A DNA stretch of 64,000 nucleotides, from positions 233,177-297,176 of the forward strand of contig CAJNDS010002779.1 in the NCBI GenBank assembly GCA_905221605.1, read 5' to 3'. Position 1 is the stretch's first letter, and each line of letters begins with the position of its first letter. Source of the stretch: Symbiodinium natans. Its lineage: Eukaryota; Sar; Dinophyceae; Suessiales; Symbiodiniaceae. This document shows positions 50,701 to 58,815 of the stretch, piece by piece. Below the pieces are notes generated by a model, which was not told the DNA's origin, searched no databases, and saw nothing but the letters and a program-made list of their open reading frames with translations. The position numbers and the translations under genes were made by a program.

Positions 50701-53700
50701 GCCAGCCATCCGTTTGGTACGAAGGCGGCTTGTACATCTTAGCTCTTTGGCAGACATCGCAGAATGGATTTTTGGGAAGGTGCGTCATGAGATGCGCAGC
50801 TGACTTTGCTTCCTTCTTCAAGTTCTCAATGCGCCTCGACCTCTTGCCTTCCCCACCACTACCCTCACCAGGATCCCCATCCGGAGCATGCCTCTCTCCT
50901 TCCGGAGGAGGAGGGAGTACGCTCGGCTCACCTGAATCGGGTTTCGGCGACCTGACCAGTTCCGCTTCATCAAGGAACTCTTCATCTGGAGATGAAGGGA
51001 TGGGGGCAACAGCTTCTTTCAATAACCCCTCAACTTTTGACCAATCTGGTTCATCCGAAGGTGGTTCGGCTTTGGAGGCTTCTTTGGCAATTTTCTTCTT
51101 GTCTGAGGGTTCCTCAGGCTTCTTCTTCAACTTCACTTTAGGCTTGCTTTTCGGTTCTGGGGCCGGAGCTGGAGGATCCATAGTAGCTAACTCGTAAAGA
51201 GTCATCTCCTCATCGATTTCTGCAGGCACAGCTGGAGGGAAGTCCTTCTGTTTCGGCAGCAAGAACCCCAGTGACTTAAGCTTCTCTAGCTGATGCGAGT
51301 CCAATCTGTGCACAGCGCGATTGACGTATCCCGTGATGCTCCAACGCTCGCCCTTCCAGGGAGTGACACAATGGAAAGTCTTCGGATCGAAGGAAATGAC
51401 CTTCGACTTTGACCTGCGCAAACGACCTCCCAGTTTGGCACCAGTGGGGGCGATCTTGTTGATGCAACCTGGCTCATCCTTCCGGATGGTGTCATCGTGA
51501 ATCCACAATTCGCCTCCGGTGAAATCGCCGATTGCAATGGTGTAGTTGAGGTGTTCACGGTGATTGTTGACATCCTTGTGCATTTTAACGCCTGAGTTCT
51601 GATTGACAGCAATCGATGTTATTGGGCCATCCGCTCCATGATGTTTAAGATAGGACAGAAGGTACTTAATCACCTTGGGGTAGGAATGAGTGCGATTGGT
51701 TATTCCTTGCATCCCACCATGTGAAAAAGCCCCGAAGATCATGTACTTCGAGTCCTTACTGTCCTTCGGTTTGATGGCTTTCCTGTTGAACCTGGATTGC
51801 TTAAAGTTTGAGTCCTTCAGCAATCGCAAGCATGCCTGATGGGAGAAATCCTGCTCCTGGATAAGTTGCGCGGCCACCTGTTCTGGGTTGGTGATGGTCT
51901 CAACAACATTGTCCGTATCGTTCCTAGTAGACTCGTGTCTTGCATGGGCAGGACAAGCGATACCTTCCTTCCAAGACTTCAAGTACGGAACGTTATCCTT
52001 CACATCAAGGAAAACCTTGTCACCTCCCGGACTCCTGAAATAGGGTCTCTGAAATCCTTTCCAAATGAAGTCGTAACCCAGATCCGTACATCTCTGTCCT
52101 ACTGAAAGAACATTGGGAGTGTCAGGGAGAACATAAGGCTTGGCTATGCTGTTGAGGGATGGTATCCCTACATCACATTGTGTGCCTGCGTAACTCGGTC
52201 CATTCGCAGTGCAAATGTTGATCGGGCAGTCCGATTCGTACGGACGCAGATTCACAAGCTCCCGCTCTGAGATGAGATCCTGAGCACTCCCTGTGTCACC
52301 TATCCATTCGATGGGTGGCGACTCTGATGATAATTGAACCTTAGCGGGACAAGACACTCTCAACCCTTTTGGAATGCAAAAGTTGCAACCAAACTCCGTA
52401 TCGCAACAATAATTGCAACGGCTTGGTTTGTCCTCCAGACTGTCTTTGACCGTAGCTCTCAACATGCGAGCGGCCATTAGTGCATCTCTGGTGGATTGAT
52501 TGTCTGGCTTGGGAGTGTAGTCAACAGACCACTTCTTGTCATACCTGCGCTGAGGATTCTCAACAGGGAACTTAAGCTCTCCATCTCTGAGTGGGAAGTT
52601 GATGTACATTGGGCTGTTGTCAAACGACACTGCTGGTAGCGCCAAACGCATGTCAGTGGAACACTGAGGGGGCCAGTACGACTCATCCTTCCGGAGAGTA
52701 AAAGCGTCGGCCTGGGAAGCCGTGCCGGCCATCATTGCTCCTAGAAGGCAAACTGCTGCAGGGAGAGAAGGTCCGCCACTCCTCCTTCGAGCTGAGCCCT
52801 TCGAGTTCCCGGAGCCATGTGATCCTTTCGAACCCTTGCTTCCCTTAGAACCCTTGGAGCTAGCCCTGGAGCCCTTGCGTTCCTTCTTCTTCTTCTTCTT
52901 GTCCTTGCCCTTGTCAGGGCGCGCAGATCCCTTCTGACTTCCGTCGGGTGTGGCAGCGGCACCTGGCTTTCCGGTGTGCAAAAATTTGCAACTCTCTCCA
53001 CGGTCGCAACGACCTTGTTTGTAGAACTTGCACACTCGAGACTTTCCTGACGGGGAGTTGGGTCTAGAAGGACTTCTCCCACGGCCTCCGCCGGGTGACT
53101 GCGATCTGCCACGTCCGCTGGGCGTCTGGTGCTTGTATTTACAACTGCCACCATTCTTGCAACTGCCATTCTTGACAAAAGAGATGCAAAACCCCTTGGG
53201 TACTTTCTTGGGTGCAGGCGCAGTAGGGACAGGAGCTCCAGTTTGCTTAGCAATCCGCTCCCTGTTCCTCTCGAGCCTTTTGCGATTCAAGTGGCTATTG
53301 GCGGCATCGTAGAGAAATTTAAACGACCTTTCACTGGAGCCTTCGGCAGCCCTTTCATAAATGGCAATATCATGCTGAAGTGCTTTGCATTTCTTTACCT
53401 GCCTATGAAAGAGCGGTTCGAGAACCTTGTCTTCGGGGGTGGTCTGAATGCCCGAAAGCACCGTGTCCCAGTTCCTAACGAACATCACAAGGTTTTCGTT
53501 TACCAACGTCACAGAAAGGAGGTCTTCCATGTCATACACGGAATTGCGCAGGATGTTGGTAGCAAAGTGCTGATGAAGGAGAAACAGGATTTGTCTACCC
53601 CTCACTAGCCTCCCGGCGTGAGCCTCCCTCTCCTTGAGGGTGTCCATTTGGCGCGCGAAGTCACCTTCAAGGACATTTGTCACTGCCAACAAGACCTTGG

Positions 53701-55258
53701 CATCGAGAGTGGAGAAACCACCTGTGTCTCTCAATTCCTCTTCCTTAGAGTCCTTGTCCCATACCTTCGAAAGCCATTCAAAAGCTTCATCCGGCTTATT
53801 GGACGCTGCGACTACAGTGACTACAGCTTCACGAACCCTAATCCGCCAGTTCCTGTACTGTTCAGGTGTCGGGAACTTGGGGAACAGGATCTTCTCGGCC
53901 TCCTTGGATTTGGTCTTGTTAACATCCTCATCAACTTCCTCCTTCTCGTTAGTCTTTCCTTTGGCAAGTTGCTTGATGATTGCCTTGAGCTGCTTAGGCG
54001 AGAGATCAGAAGAGGAACTGGAATCCCTCTTCTTGCTTTTCTTGTCTTTCTTCTTGCTCTTTTTCTTTCTATGACTGCTGCTCGAGTCATCATCATCGCT
54101 GCCATCATCATCTCCATCGGGGCCTCCCCCGTCAGTGTGGCGTCGGGGCCTTGACCCTTTGGCGTCCTGAGGCGGAGTATTGATGGGATAGGTAGGGATC
54201 AGACCCGGTGGCGCAGATGGGGCGGACCCCGTTGCGCTTGCATGAGCCTGCAGAGCTGCTATGGCCTGGTTTAGCTGCGACTTCAGTTCAGCGTTCTCCT
54301 TTTCAGCCATCTTTCTTTTCTCTGACTCATGGCTCATCATCACCCTGAAATCCCTAACTTCAGCAGTCAAGCGTGAGATCTCGACCTCAGATGTCGCCTG
54401 AACTGCATGTGTTGCCTGAGCAGCGGCGACACGGGCACTGTCCATTTCAGCATTGAGGAGATCCGCGTTGCTTACGGCCTTAGCTTCCGCTTGGTGAAGT
54501 TGATCACGCAACCTAGCGTAGGTAGCGTCAGCGTGGCTCTCAGCAGCGCATAATCTTTGGGCCAAAGCTTGAGCTTCACCTCGTGCCACGTTGATTTCAT
54601 TGGCCTGCGAGTCAAGCTGCGACTGACCTGTTGCCAATCTCTGTCTGGCCTGCGTTTCCTCACTACCTAATCTGGTTTCGGCCTGAGCAAGTTCAACTCT
54701 AAGTTGCGACACTCCCGACATGACATTCATGCCCATTGCTTGAAGTTGCTCCTGAAAATTGTTTGCGATCTGACCAATGATCTGGTTGTGGCGATGTTCA
54801 GCTATTTGCTCGAGTAACGGCGACCTGTCGTTCTGAACAAACACATTGCTAATGTTTGCTTGATTTTGCAGGATTCGCTGATCGCCGATTGTCAAACTGT
54901 TCATAGTCGAGGAGGTCGGTTGGAAAAGACTCTGAGCTGACGGACTAACATCTTGGGATGAGCTTCCTCCGGCTGCTATCGGAAGGCTGGCCGGTGGTTG
55001 TCTGGCACTAGGGGACACAACCTGCCAAGGCGCGGATGCAGTCTGACGACTCGAGGCACCGGTGGTGACACCGGCCTCGGAAACTGCACCTTTCTGAAAG
55101 AGCCTATGGTCGTGTAGCCTTAGTGCCGTTGTGGTCAACGGGAGCCGGGGAGCGGCGTCCTCACCTGGAGCATTACCATCAAAGGACATGCTCAGGTTGC
55201 TCGCTCCGTCGTCCGGGACTGGTATGCCTGCAGGACCTAGCGGAGCTTGGTCCGTCAT
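44768..55258 (-). CDS. Copia Gag-Pol polyprotein with oxygenase-, methyltransferase- and SGNH-like domains (3,496 aa)
   Basis: Start at ATG 55,258, 41 nt inside the 5' LTR. Order: coiled coil (about 168-340); S/D/K-rich stretch (375-430); Gag-like PTPEQYRNWR (about 455-660); CCCH fingers C691-x8-C700-x5-C706-x3-H710 and C743-x7-C751-x5-C757-x3-H761; a hydrophobic segment (831-850); aspartic protease D988-TGS; 2OG-Fe(II) oxygenase-like H1227-x-D1229, H1296, R1305; integrase zinc site (H1489, H1493, C1500, C1503) and D1534, D1596, E1627; reverse transcriptase D2173 and YVDD (2265-2266); RNase H D2596, E2640, D2835; methyltransferase-like E2944-VCC and P3005-C3006, E3057; SGNH-like GDS (S3374) and GND (N3452). 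The frame ends at a TGA inside the SGNH domain. A 10.5-kb frame without stops implies recent activity. Confidence 0.92.
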   Translation of the reverse strand: MTDQAPLGPAGIPVPDDGASNLSMSFDGNAPGEDAAPRLPLTTTALRLHDHRLFQKGAVSEAGVTTGASSRQTASAPWQVVSPSARQPPASLPIAAGGSSSQDVSPSAQSLFQPTSSTMNSLTIGDQRILQNQANISNVFVQNDRSPLLEQIAEHRHNQIIGQIANNFQEQLQAMGMNVMSGVSQLRVELAQAETRLGSEETQARQRLATGQSQLDSQANEINVARGEAQALAQRLCAAESHADATYARLRDQLHQAEAKAVSNADLLNAEMDSARVAAAQATHAVQATSEVEISRLTAEVRDFRVMMSHESEKRKMAEKENAELKSQLNQAIAALQAHASATGSAPSAPPGLIPTYPINTPPQDAKGSRPRRHTDGGGPDGDDDGSDDDDSSSSHRKKKSKKKDKKSKKRDSSSSSDLSPKQLKAIIKQLAKGKTNEKEEVDEDVNKTKSKEAEKILFPKFPTPEQYRNWRIRVREAVVTVVAASNKPDEAFEWLSKVWDKDSKEEELRDTGGFSTLDAKVLLAVTNVLEGDFARQMDTLKEREAHAGRLVRGRQILFLLHQHFATNILRNSVYDMEDLLSVTLVNENLVMFVRNWDTVLSGIQTTPEDKVLEPLFHRQVKKCKALQHDIAIYERAAEGSSERSFKFLYDAANSHLNRKRLERNRERIAKQTGAPVPTAPAPKKVPKGFCISFVKNGSCKNGGSCKYKHQTPSGRGRSQSPGGGRGRSPSRPNSPSGKSRVCKFYKQGRCDRGESCKFLHTGKPGAAATPDGSQKGSARPDKGKDKKKKKKERKGSRASSKGSKGSKGSKGSHGSGNSKGSARRRSGGPSLPAAVCLLGAMMAGTASQADAFTLRKDESYWPPQCSTDMRLALPAVSFDNSPMYINFPLRDGELKFPVENPQRRYDKKWSVDYTPKPDNQSTRDALMAARMLRATVKDSLEDKPSRCNYCCDTEFGCNFCIPKGLRVSCPAKVQLSSESPPIEWIGDTGSAQDLISERELVNLRPYESDCPINICTANGPSYAGTQCDVGIPSLNSIAKPYVLPDTPNVLSVGQRCTDLGYDFIWKGFQRPYFRSPGGDKVFLDVKDNVPYLKSWKEGIACPAHARHESTRNDTDNVVETITNPEQVAAQLIQEQDFSHQACLRLLKDSNFKQSRFNRKAIKPKDSKDSKYMIFGAFSHGGMQGITNRTHSYPKVIKYLLSYLKHHGADGPITSIAVNQNSGVKMHKDVNNHREHLNYTIAIGDFTGGELWIHDDTIRKDEPGCINKIAPTGAKLGGRLRRSKSKVISFDPKTFHCVTPWKGERWSITGYVNRAVHRLDSHQLEKLKSLGFLLPKQKDFPPAVPAEIDEEMTLYELATMDPPAPAPEPKSKPKVKLKKKPEEPSDKKKIAKEASKAEPPSDEPDWSKVEGLLKEAVAPIPSSPDEEFLDEAELVRSPKPDSGEPSVLPPPPEGERHAPDGDPGEGSGGEGKRSRRIENLKKEAKSAAHLMTHLPKNPFCDVCQRAKMYKPPSYQTDGWHSVEAKAFGDHITADHIIVYRDRDTVIEESRLALVLKDVATSFTYAYPSALRSEDECIAALQHFVSSSDEIGVFYSDQAKELISAAKFLGWRHEQSKAYIHQSNAIAERAVRATTEGTRSNLLQAGLSHVYWPQALEHACTAVNISNPHGAKFTPWFKRFGSQFPGKVIPFGCRIDYWVGPKKKRKNCERFEPTAEPGVFVGYHFQPGMKWKHEVLVLSLKELNRQDFHECIKPIRAYQFKVPEGDFTFPMKQRYERVQQGLAADALERPATESLHNQDAELSAEQAAEASDADRKVEPPKILHPKTGKEIPLPEGGKYYDSGGTLGRRYGGTRGSRKPDSIPSDLWVRLSKAQKEKAIDDEAREQALRDLEARETPSSSSSARPSAVANPVKDEWTIRGDKLIRFHYSPRRELFSPDLTDCPVPISALGKERLTKIMPIGGTDIIADCDEWRHVRKRNKKLSFKWVGRTEFDILTKPHTSEEAVKDFPCMPTVPMSNHQHRDKIPVSRALTAEQVQEAMAMVARPVGRKELLADPQAQASLDVEWEKLMKKKAWDMSSVREWEDVSKEAAKRGKKAHVGKIFEICVEKGSELPKGNPLRKFKGRTVFQGNNVKDENNDTALFSELGSSPATMEAGKVLDAYGHAPGHDVEQGDGKQAYTQTTLKGADTWVRLPRERWPKEWVGKFRDPVVRLRLALYGHPDSGGFWEQHCEKRLREVGFELVFPAAWPSVFYHPTLKLLLAVYVDDFKMAGPKENLAKGWELIGSRIDMDTPPPIGRYLGCEHLSQSSSLGKADHPFAHVFDKSLPDPAAKPATAAAKEDFTEYYPEEGMVVRHHVQPRKALFKPRAAEAVALDLSPHRLTLMRPLGSEAAPDELWDTGGAKHKRDQLWTGATYLAANGHTERSAMAAVKKIRDKLNAKKAARKHAFYDVNQLSDHQGCMYAKTRQVVYDMSSFLQQAIDRYKELTGPEWHNLKKVSTPFYDDKIARPTDAEAEPKGKLAPIASRVLMKLLFAARMARYDLLRAVQGLASRVTKWSADCDKALHRLMCYVASTLDHRMTCFIGDSLDKCKLWLFADSDHAGEHDNQSTSGGFLALVGPNTYFPLSAFSKKQTSTALSSTEAEVVCANVTLRALGLPSSALWSVLLNAGGDTAPKPLRSDVAKHDFKPKSYPFQGISAINKTGRHLLADGRIVEIFGKSSSLPFPVELTSHPIRDLWLLQKGKWTLHQRAVAWEELDEDERTLPPDDFEYGILVYRRSAAEYRRHAEAEAILQREAEGIRGSGGGVDTEVGVTRKPCDFGLIMSVPHSIQPVVLEDNQATIRILESGKSPAFRRSDKTQRINLGWIAEQFRRKHYDLAYINTNLQAADILTKPFTNAEKWRNALLLMGITQRKLESRKATPASVPPPAVASDSRPDSKTKRVIIEVCCSDDSIIGEIAHHEFPECKVVRVTESMDLNSPDTRRAIIDIAKEHHRAGARVLTWVSLPCTGGSQWTRINLKVPKNREAVLDARRKFKKLWASFVDLSQGLDKASVDYCVEWPRDCEYWGWDNVRKWLDRHPFVYAKFDGCRFGLHNKKGIPVKKPWCVATTLQTVYHRLNDKKCTRSHEHAKCLKESENYSKPLARAIHKAFKEVNSSAAARSSFPVVPACPAIITSPTMTEFLTDEERQQRVAEFKQALVDPDRLADAMAGILLPPSFSDLAEAVVEPQDDDADDDLFLGAIPIYRWRELREEDPSSHWTVLYERFYRKHGVRVFSETEIDASVLRDSTLGGWIQILYRHAQDLATLAFGPKAGGAIDSTKHYDICRRIANLSVGASDFQYFAKTSSLVEKLFTPALQRISLPPEERRRFLIVGDSSLALCHYTGRKPTRRMTIEPLMQDVFRNSPEVESLIYSMKWGYHLDQLIDEALKHLNEARDHHPEGAATHIIFGWSGNDVWGQHGYHGYTWHLQSKFTKRTAEELEQIDTWPAKQKLRVDRA

Positions 55259-55299
55259 CGCAGAGTGGTCAAACTAGCGTGGTACTACGGCTGATAACC
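55259..55299 (-). promoter_or_regulatory. 5' untranslated region with probable primer-binding site
   Basis: On the coding strand GGTTATCAGCCGTAGTACC directly follows the 5' LTR. It resembles, but does not equal, the initiator-Met tRNA binding site TGGTATCAGAGC common in copia elements; the priming tRNA cannot be named from this. Confidence 0.5.
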
Positions 55300-55406
55300 T
55301 ATTGTTACCAGCAGACAGCCCCAATATTTAGGGAAACGTGCACACGCCTTTTTCTTGAGCCATGAGCGAACAATGGTGAGTAATGAAATGTCTTTCAGTA
55401 ACAACA
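55300..55406 (-). repeat. 5' LTR (107 bp)
   Basis: Identical to the LTR at 40,536-40,642. As the upstream copy on the minus strand it would carry the promoter. Confidence 0.93.
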
Positions 55407-55411
55407 AAGGG
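55407..55411. repeat. Target-site duplication, right copy (AAGGG)
   Basis: Matches 40,531-40,535. The insertion site was next to telomere-type repeats, which resume at 55,420. Confidence 0.85.
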
Positions 55412-55417
55412 CCCCCA

Positions 55418-55498
55418 GGGTTTAGGGTTTAGGGTTTGGGGTTTGGGGTTTAGGGTTTGGGGTTTGGGGTTTGGGGTTTAGGGTTTAGGGTTTAAGTC
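55418..55498 (+). repeat. TTTAGGG/TTTGGGG array
   Basis: Eleven variant heptamers. The 55,500-56,050 stretch is degenerate and complex without a recognised gene. Confidence 0.9.
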
Positions 55499-56054
55499 GT
55501 ACGCCCGGTATGTTGGCGGTCAGGGCCCCCTTGGGCCACCATCGCACCACAGGGGAGAGGGGGGGAACCGTGACAGATACCCATATTATGCCCTGAGCTC
55601 TGAGCCATTCAACCAACCCTTTCAAGCCAAGCCTCAAGCTCTCAAGATCTAAGTCATTCCTTCGTTCAGGGCTTCGGGCTTCGGGCTTCGAGCTTAGGCC
55701 TTAGGGCTGGGGCTTCGGGCTCAGGGCTTAGGGCGTAGGGCTTTGGGCTTAGCACCCCTAATTCAACACCCCAAAACCCAAACCCTAAAGGCCCCGAAAA
55801 CCACCAAGCACAAGCTGAGCCAATTTCGAGTCCACGGGGCATTCTGGCGATGAACAGAGTTCCGGAACGCCTCCACAACTGAATCCCTGAACCCTAACCC
55901 TAAACCCTAAACCCTAAACTCCGTAAGCATCGACACGCAAACCTTCGAGTTCTAAAGCGTAGAGCTAAAGGCTGCGGGAGTTCATGAGAGTCTGAGGTTC
56001 GGGCTTTTGGAGTGTTAGGGGCTTGGGATGTCGTTTAGGGCTTGGGTTTTTTGT

Positions 56055-56270
56055 GAGGGTTTAGGGTTTAGGGTTTAGGGTTTAGGGTTTAGGGTTTAGG
56101 GTTTAGGGTTTAGGGTTTAGGGTTTAGGGTTTAGGTTTAGGGGTTAGGGTTTAGGGTTTAGGGTTTTGGGTTTAGGGTTTAGGGTTTAGGGTTTAGGGTT
56201 TAGGGTTTAGGGTTTAGGGTTTAGGGTTTAGGGTTTAGGGTTTAGGGTTTAGGGTTTAGGGTTTAGGGTG
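56055..56270 (+). repeat. Long TTTAGGG array
   Basis: About 30 heptamers with two slips. Confidence 0.95.
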
Positions 56271-56410
56271 CCGGAGTGGAGAACACACTCTCGTTCAGGC
56301 ATATTCAGAGACCCTGCTCAAACCCGGGAACCCGAAACCCACAGACTCCAAGTTCTCGGACCACGTAGTACGAGTATACATATGCATGTTCATTCTTCAA
56401 GTCGCAATAT

Positions 56411-56413
56411 GTG

Positions 56414-56446
<33 letters not shown>

Positions 56447-56476
56447 GTATATACACATATCTCTCTCTCTCTCTCT
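56411..56476. repeat. TA and CT dinucleotide microsatellites
   Basis: TATATA/GTATATA tract followed by a CTCTCT run at 56,461-56,475. The 56,480-57,480 region is complex to degenerate with short telomeric pieces; one minus-strand island (56,890-56,975) is open but unassigned. Confidence 0.9.
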
Positions 56477-57479
56477 TGTAGCTGCTTGTTCCACCGTAAA
56501 ATGCAGCGGAGACCCCCGCCCAGTCCTTTCCCTTTTTCAGAAGCCGCAGTCCTCGCCCCCCCCCCCGGCCGTCATTCAAACCCTAACCCCCGCCGCCAGT
56601 TCTACACATTGAGATCTACATAACTTGATGCAGCTAAGGCTTAGCGGCCAAAAGAAGGTAGCAGCCAACAAGACTGTGGCTGCACATTTGCTCTACTGTC
56701 GGTGTTTGCACTCGACTCCACTTCCAAGCCCTCAAGAAAAAAAACGAGATGCCCAAAAAGAACCCTACACAACATCTAAATATCATACCCCTAAGAAAAC
56801 AATACTAGAAACCAAGATCTCTCTAAACTCTAAACCCCAAACCCCAAACTCTAAACCCTGAACCTTAAACCCCTAACCCCTAGACCCCTAAAATGCGCCT
56901 CATCGACATCCTGCAGGCTCCCTCTCTGCGGCCACGGCCAGATTGCGTGCGTCTCGTTGCAGGAAAGGTCTCGGCGTGGCGACGCGGTGGCTTAGGGCTT
57001 TGGGGGAAAGCAGGAGTTTAGGCCAAAAAGCCTAAACTAAACCCCAAACCCTATGGTTTAGGGTTTTGGGAGACTTAGAGTTTTAAGTTTAGGGCTTAGG
57101 GTTTGGGATTTGGAGTTTTGAGTTTCGGGTTTGGGGCAGAGGGGGTTCTGATTCACGACCCCCTGCCCCTAAAAAGCACCAGAAAGTAAACCATAAGCCC
57201 TAAACCAGGGTTTAGGGTTTAGGGTTTACCTAAACCGTAAACTCTTTGCCCTAAACCCCGGGCCCAGAACCCTGACCCCTGAACCCGGAATCTTCTTGCC
57301 TACGCCCTGAAGCCTAAGCCCTGAACCCTGAACCCTGAACCTTGCAACCTAAATCGCAGACCTGAAGCCTCCATCCTGAACCCTACAACCGAAACCCGAA
57401 ACACAAACCTTAACCCCAAAAGTTAAACCCATCCTAGACCCAAGCGGAACCTGGGAATGAAAAGTGTGCTCTTTTGGTT

Positions 57480-57640
57480 TAAAGTCTTTAGGGTTTAGGG
57501 TTTAGGGTAACCTGAACCCAGGGTTTAGGGTTTAGGGTTTAGGGTTTGGGCTTTAGGGTTTAGGGTTTAGGGTTTAGGGTTTAGGGTTTAGGGTTTCGGG
57601 TTTCTGGTTTCGGGTTTAGGGTTTAGGGTTTAGGGTTAGA
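57480..57640 (+). repeat. TTTAGGG array
   Basis: About 19 units with TTTCGGG variants and a TTTCTGG. Confidence 0.9.
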
Positions 57641-57692
57641 ACCTGAACCCTAAAACTAAAAGGGGAATAAGGGCCTACTCTAAGTTCTGGCA

Positions 57693-57780
57693 TCTCAGCT
57701 CCTGGCAGCTATCCTCCTCGAGCTCATTGCAGACGGTTCCTTCGATGCTAATACAGAAAAACGTGTTAACCCCCAGACCG
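57693..57780 (-). other. Candidate coding island, minus strand
   Basis: Reads IEGTVCNELEEDSCQELR with an AG acceptor before it, Cys-rich like an extracellular domain. Could be a 5' exon of the cyclase or of another gene; no family recognised. Confidence 0.35.
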
Positions 57781-57789
57781 ACAGTGAGG

Positions 57790-57918
57790 TTTAGGCTTTA
57801 GGGTTTAGGGTTTAGGGTTTAGGGTTTAGGGTTTAGGGTTTAGGGTTTAGGGTTTAGGGTTTAGGGTTTAGGGTTTAGGGTTTAGGGTTTAGGGTTAGGG
57901 TTTAGGGTTTAGGGTGCA
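57790..57918 (+). repeat. TTTAGGG array
   Basis: About 18 heptamers, nearly perfect. Degenerate CCCCTAAAC units at 57,930-58,035 follow. Confidence 0.95.
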
Positions 57919-58129
57919 GGGATCCTGATGCCCTAAACCCTAAACCCCTACTCCCCTAAACCCCGTACACGCCTACACCCCTAAACCCCTAAACCCCTAC
58001 GCTCCTACACCCCTAAACACCCCTGCACCCCTCCAAAAACCGAAAAAAGGGGGGGGGGAGTCCTATTCATTCGGAACCCCAAAGAGGCGATCACAAATTA
58101 GAGAACTCCCCATCTAGCATCACATTGCT

Positions 58130-58172
58130 GGCCCTAAACCCTAAACCCTAAACCCTAAACCCTAAACCCTAA
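58130..58172 (+). repeat. CCCTAAA array
   Basis: Six perfect C-strand heptamers. The flanking island 58,175-58,265 is complex and unassigned. Confidence 0.95.
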
Positions 58173-58261
58173 AGCGTTCAGGGCACAAAGGCTTGATTCG
58201 ATCATGCTGTCGCCAAGGGTCTTTGCATCACATCGAGGAAGATGAGTCCTTGGCCCAGTGT

Positions 58262-58500
58262 CGGGAGCTGACTACTATAGGGGCCTTAATAATTAGAATG
58301 GGGTTTAGGGTTTAGGGTTCAGGGTTTAGGGTTTAGGGTTTAGGGTTTAGGGTTTAGGGTTTAGGGTTTAGGGTTGAGGGGTTGAGGGGTTTTGGGGTTT
58401 TGGGGTTTTGGGGGTTATTATCGTATAGTTATAAAGGGACCATAACGGAATAATACTAGTAGTTATTCCGACCCCTCCCTATACTACCGAACAGCAACTG
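58262..58500. mobile_element. MITE-like element split by a telomeric array
   Basis: CTACTATAGGGGCCTTAATA begins the element and CCCTCCCTATACTACC ends it; TTTAGGG repeats (58,302-58,440) fill the middle. The left junction is the same as at 16,722, and the right half (GGACCATAACGGAATAATAC) resembles 1,155-1,225. Confidence 0.6.
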
Positions 58501-58664
58501 GGCATTTACAACCGTAACAGGGAACACCACATGGAGGTCTCCCTGCCTATTTTGGGGGTACCCCCCGTTTTGTGGGCGACTTAGGCATATAGGGACTATA
58601 TAAGGTTTCTATGATGGCTATGTAGGGGAACAAGATGATGGGTGCCTTCTAGGGTTCCCTCCAG

Positions 58665-58750
58665 GGTTTAGGGTTTAGGGTTTAGGGTTTAGGGTTTAGG
58701 GTTTAGGGTTGAGGGTTGAGGGTTTAGGGTTTAGGGTTTAGGGTTTAGGA
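58665..58750 (+). repeat. TTTAGGG/TTGAGGG array
   Basis: Twelve heptamers. Confidence 0.95.
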
Positions 58751-58751
58751 T

Positions 58752-58815
58752 GTCAAGCTGTGTCTGCCACTCTGCACATTCCTCAATCGCCTCTACCATC
58801 GCAACCCGTGGGCCG
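58752..58815 (-). other. Candidate coding island, minus strand
   Basis: Reads RVAMVEAIEECAEWQTQLDI between telomere-like arrays. Protein-like composition, no family recognised. Confidence 0.35.

Larger units (their letters stand above)
40536..55406 (-). mobile_element. Ty1/copia LTR retrotransposon, 14.9 kb
   Basis: Bounded by identical 107-bp LTRs and a 5-bp target duplication. The internal region codes on the minus strand for Gag, protease, integrase, reverse transcriptase and RNase H in copia order (integrase before reverse transcriptase), plus several extra enzyme-like domains. There are no telomeric repeats inside. The length is well above the 5-6 kb of classical copia elements. Two in-frame TGA codons and one -1 frameshift affect only the 3' accessory part. 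It has the same orientation as the host cyclase gene and may lie in one of its upstream introns. Confidence 0.95.
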
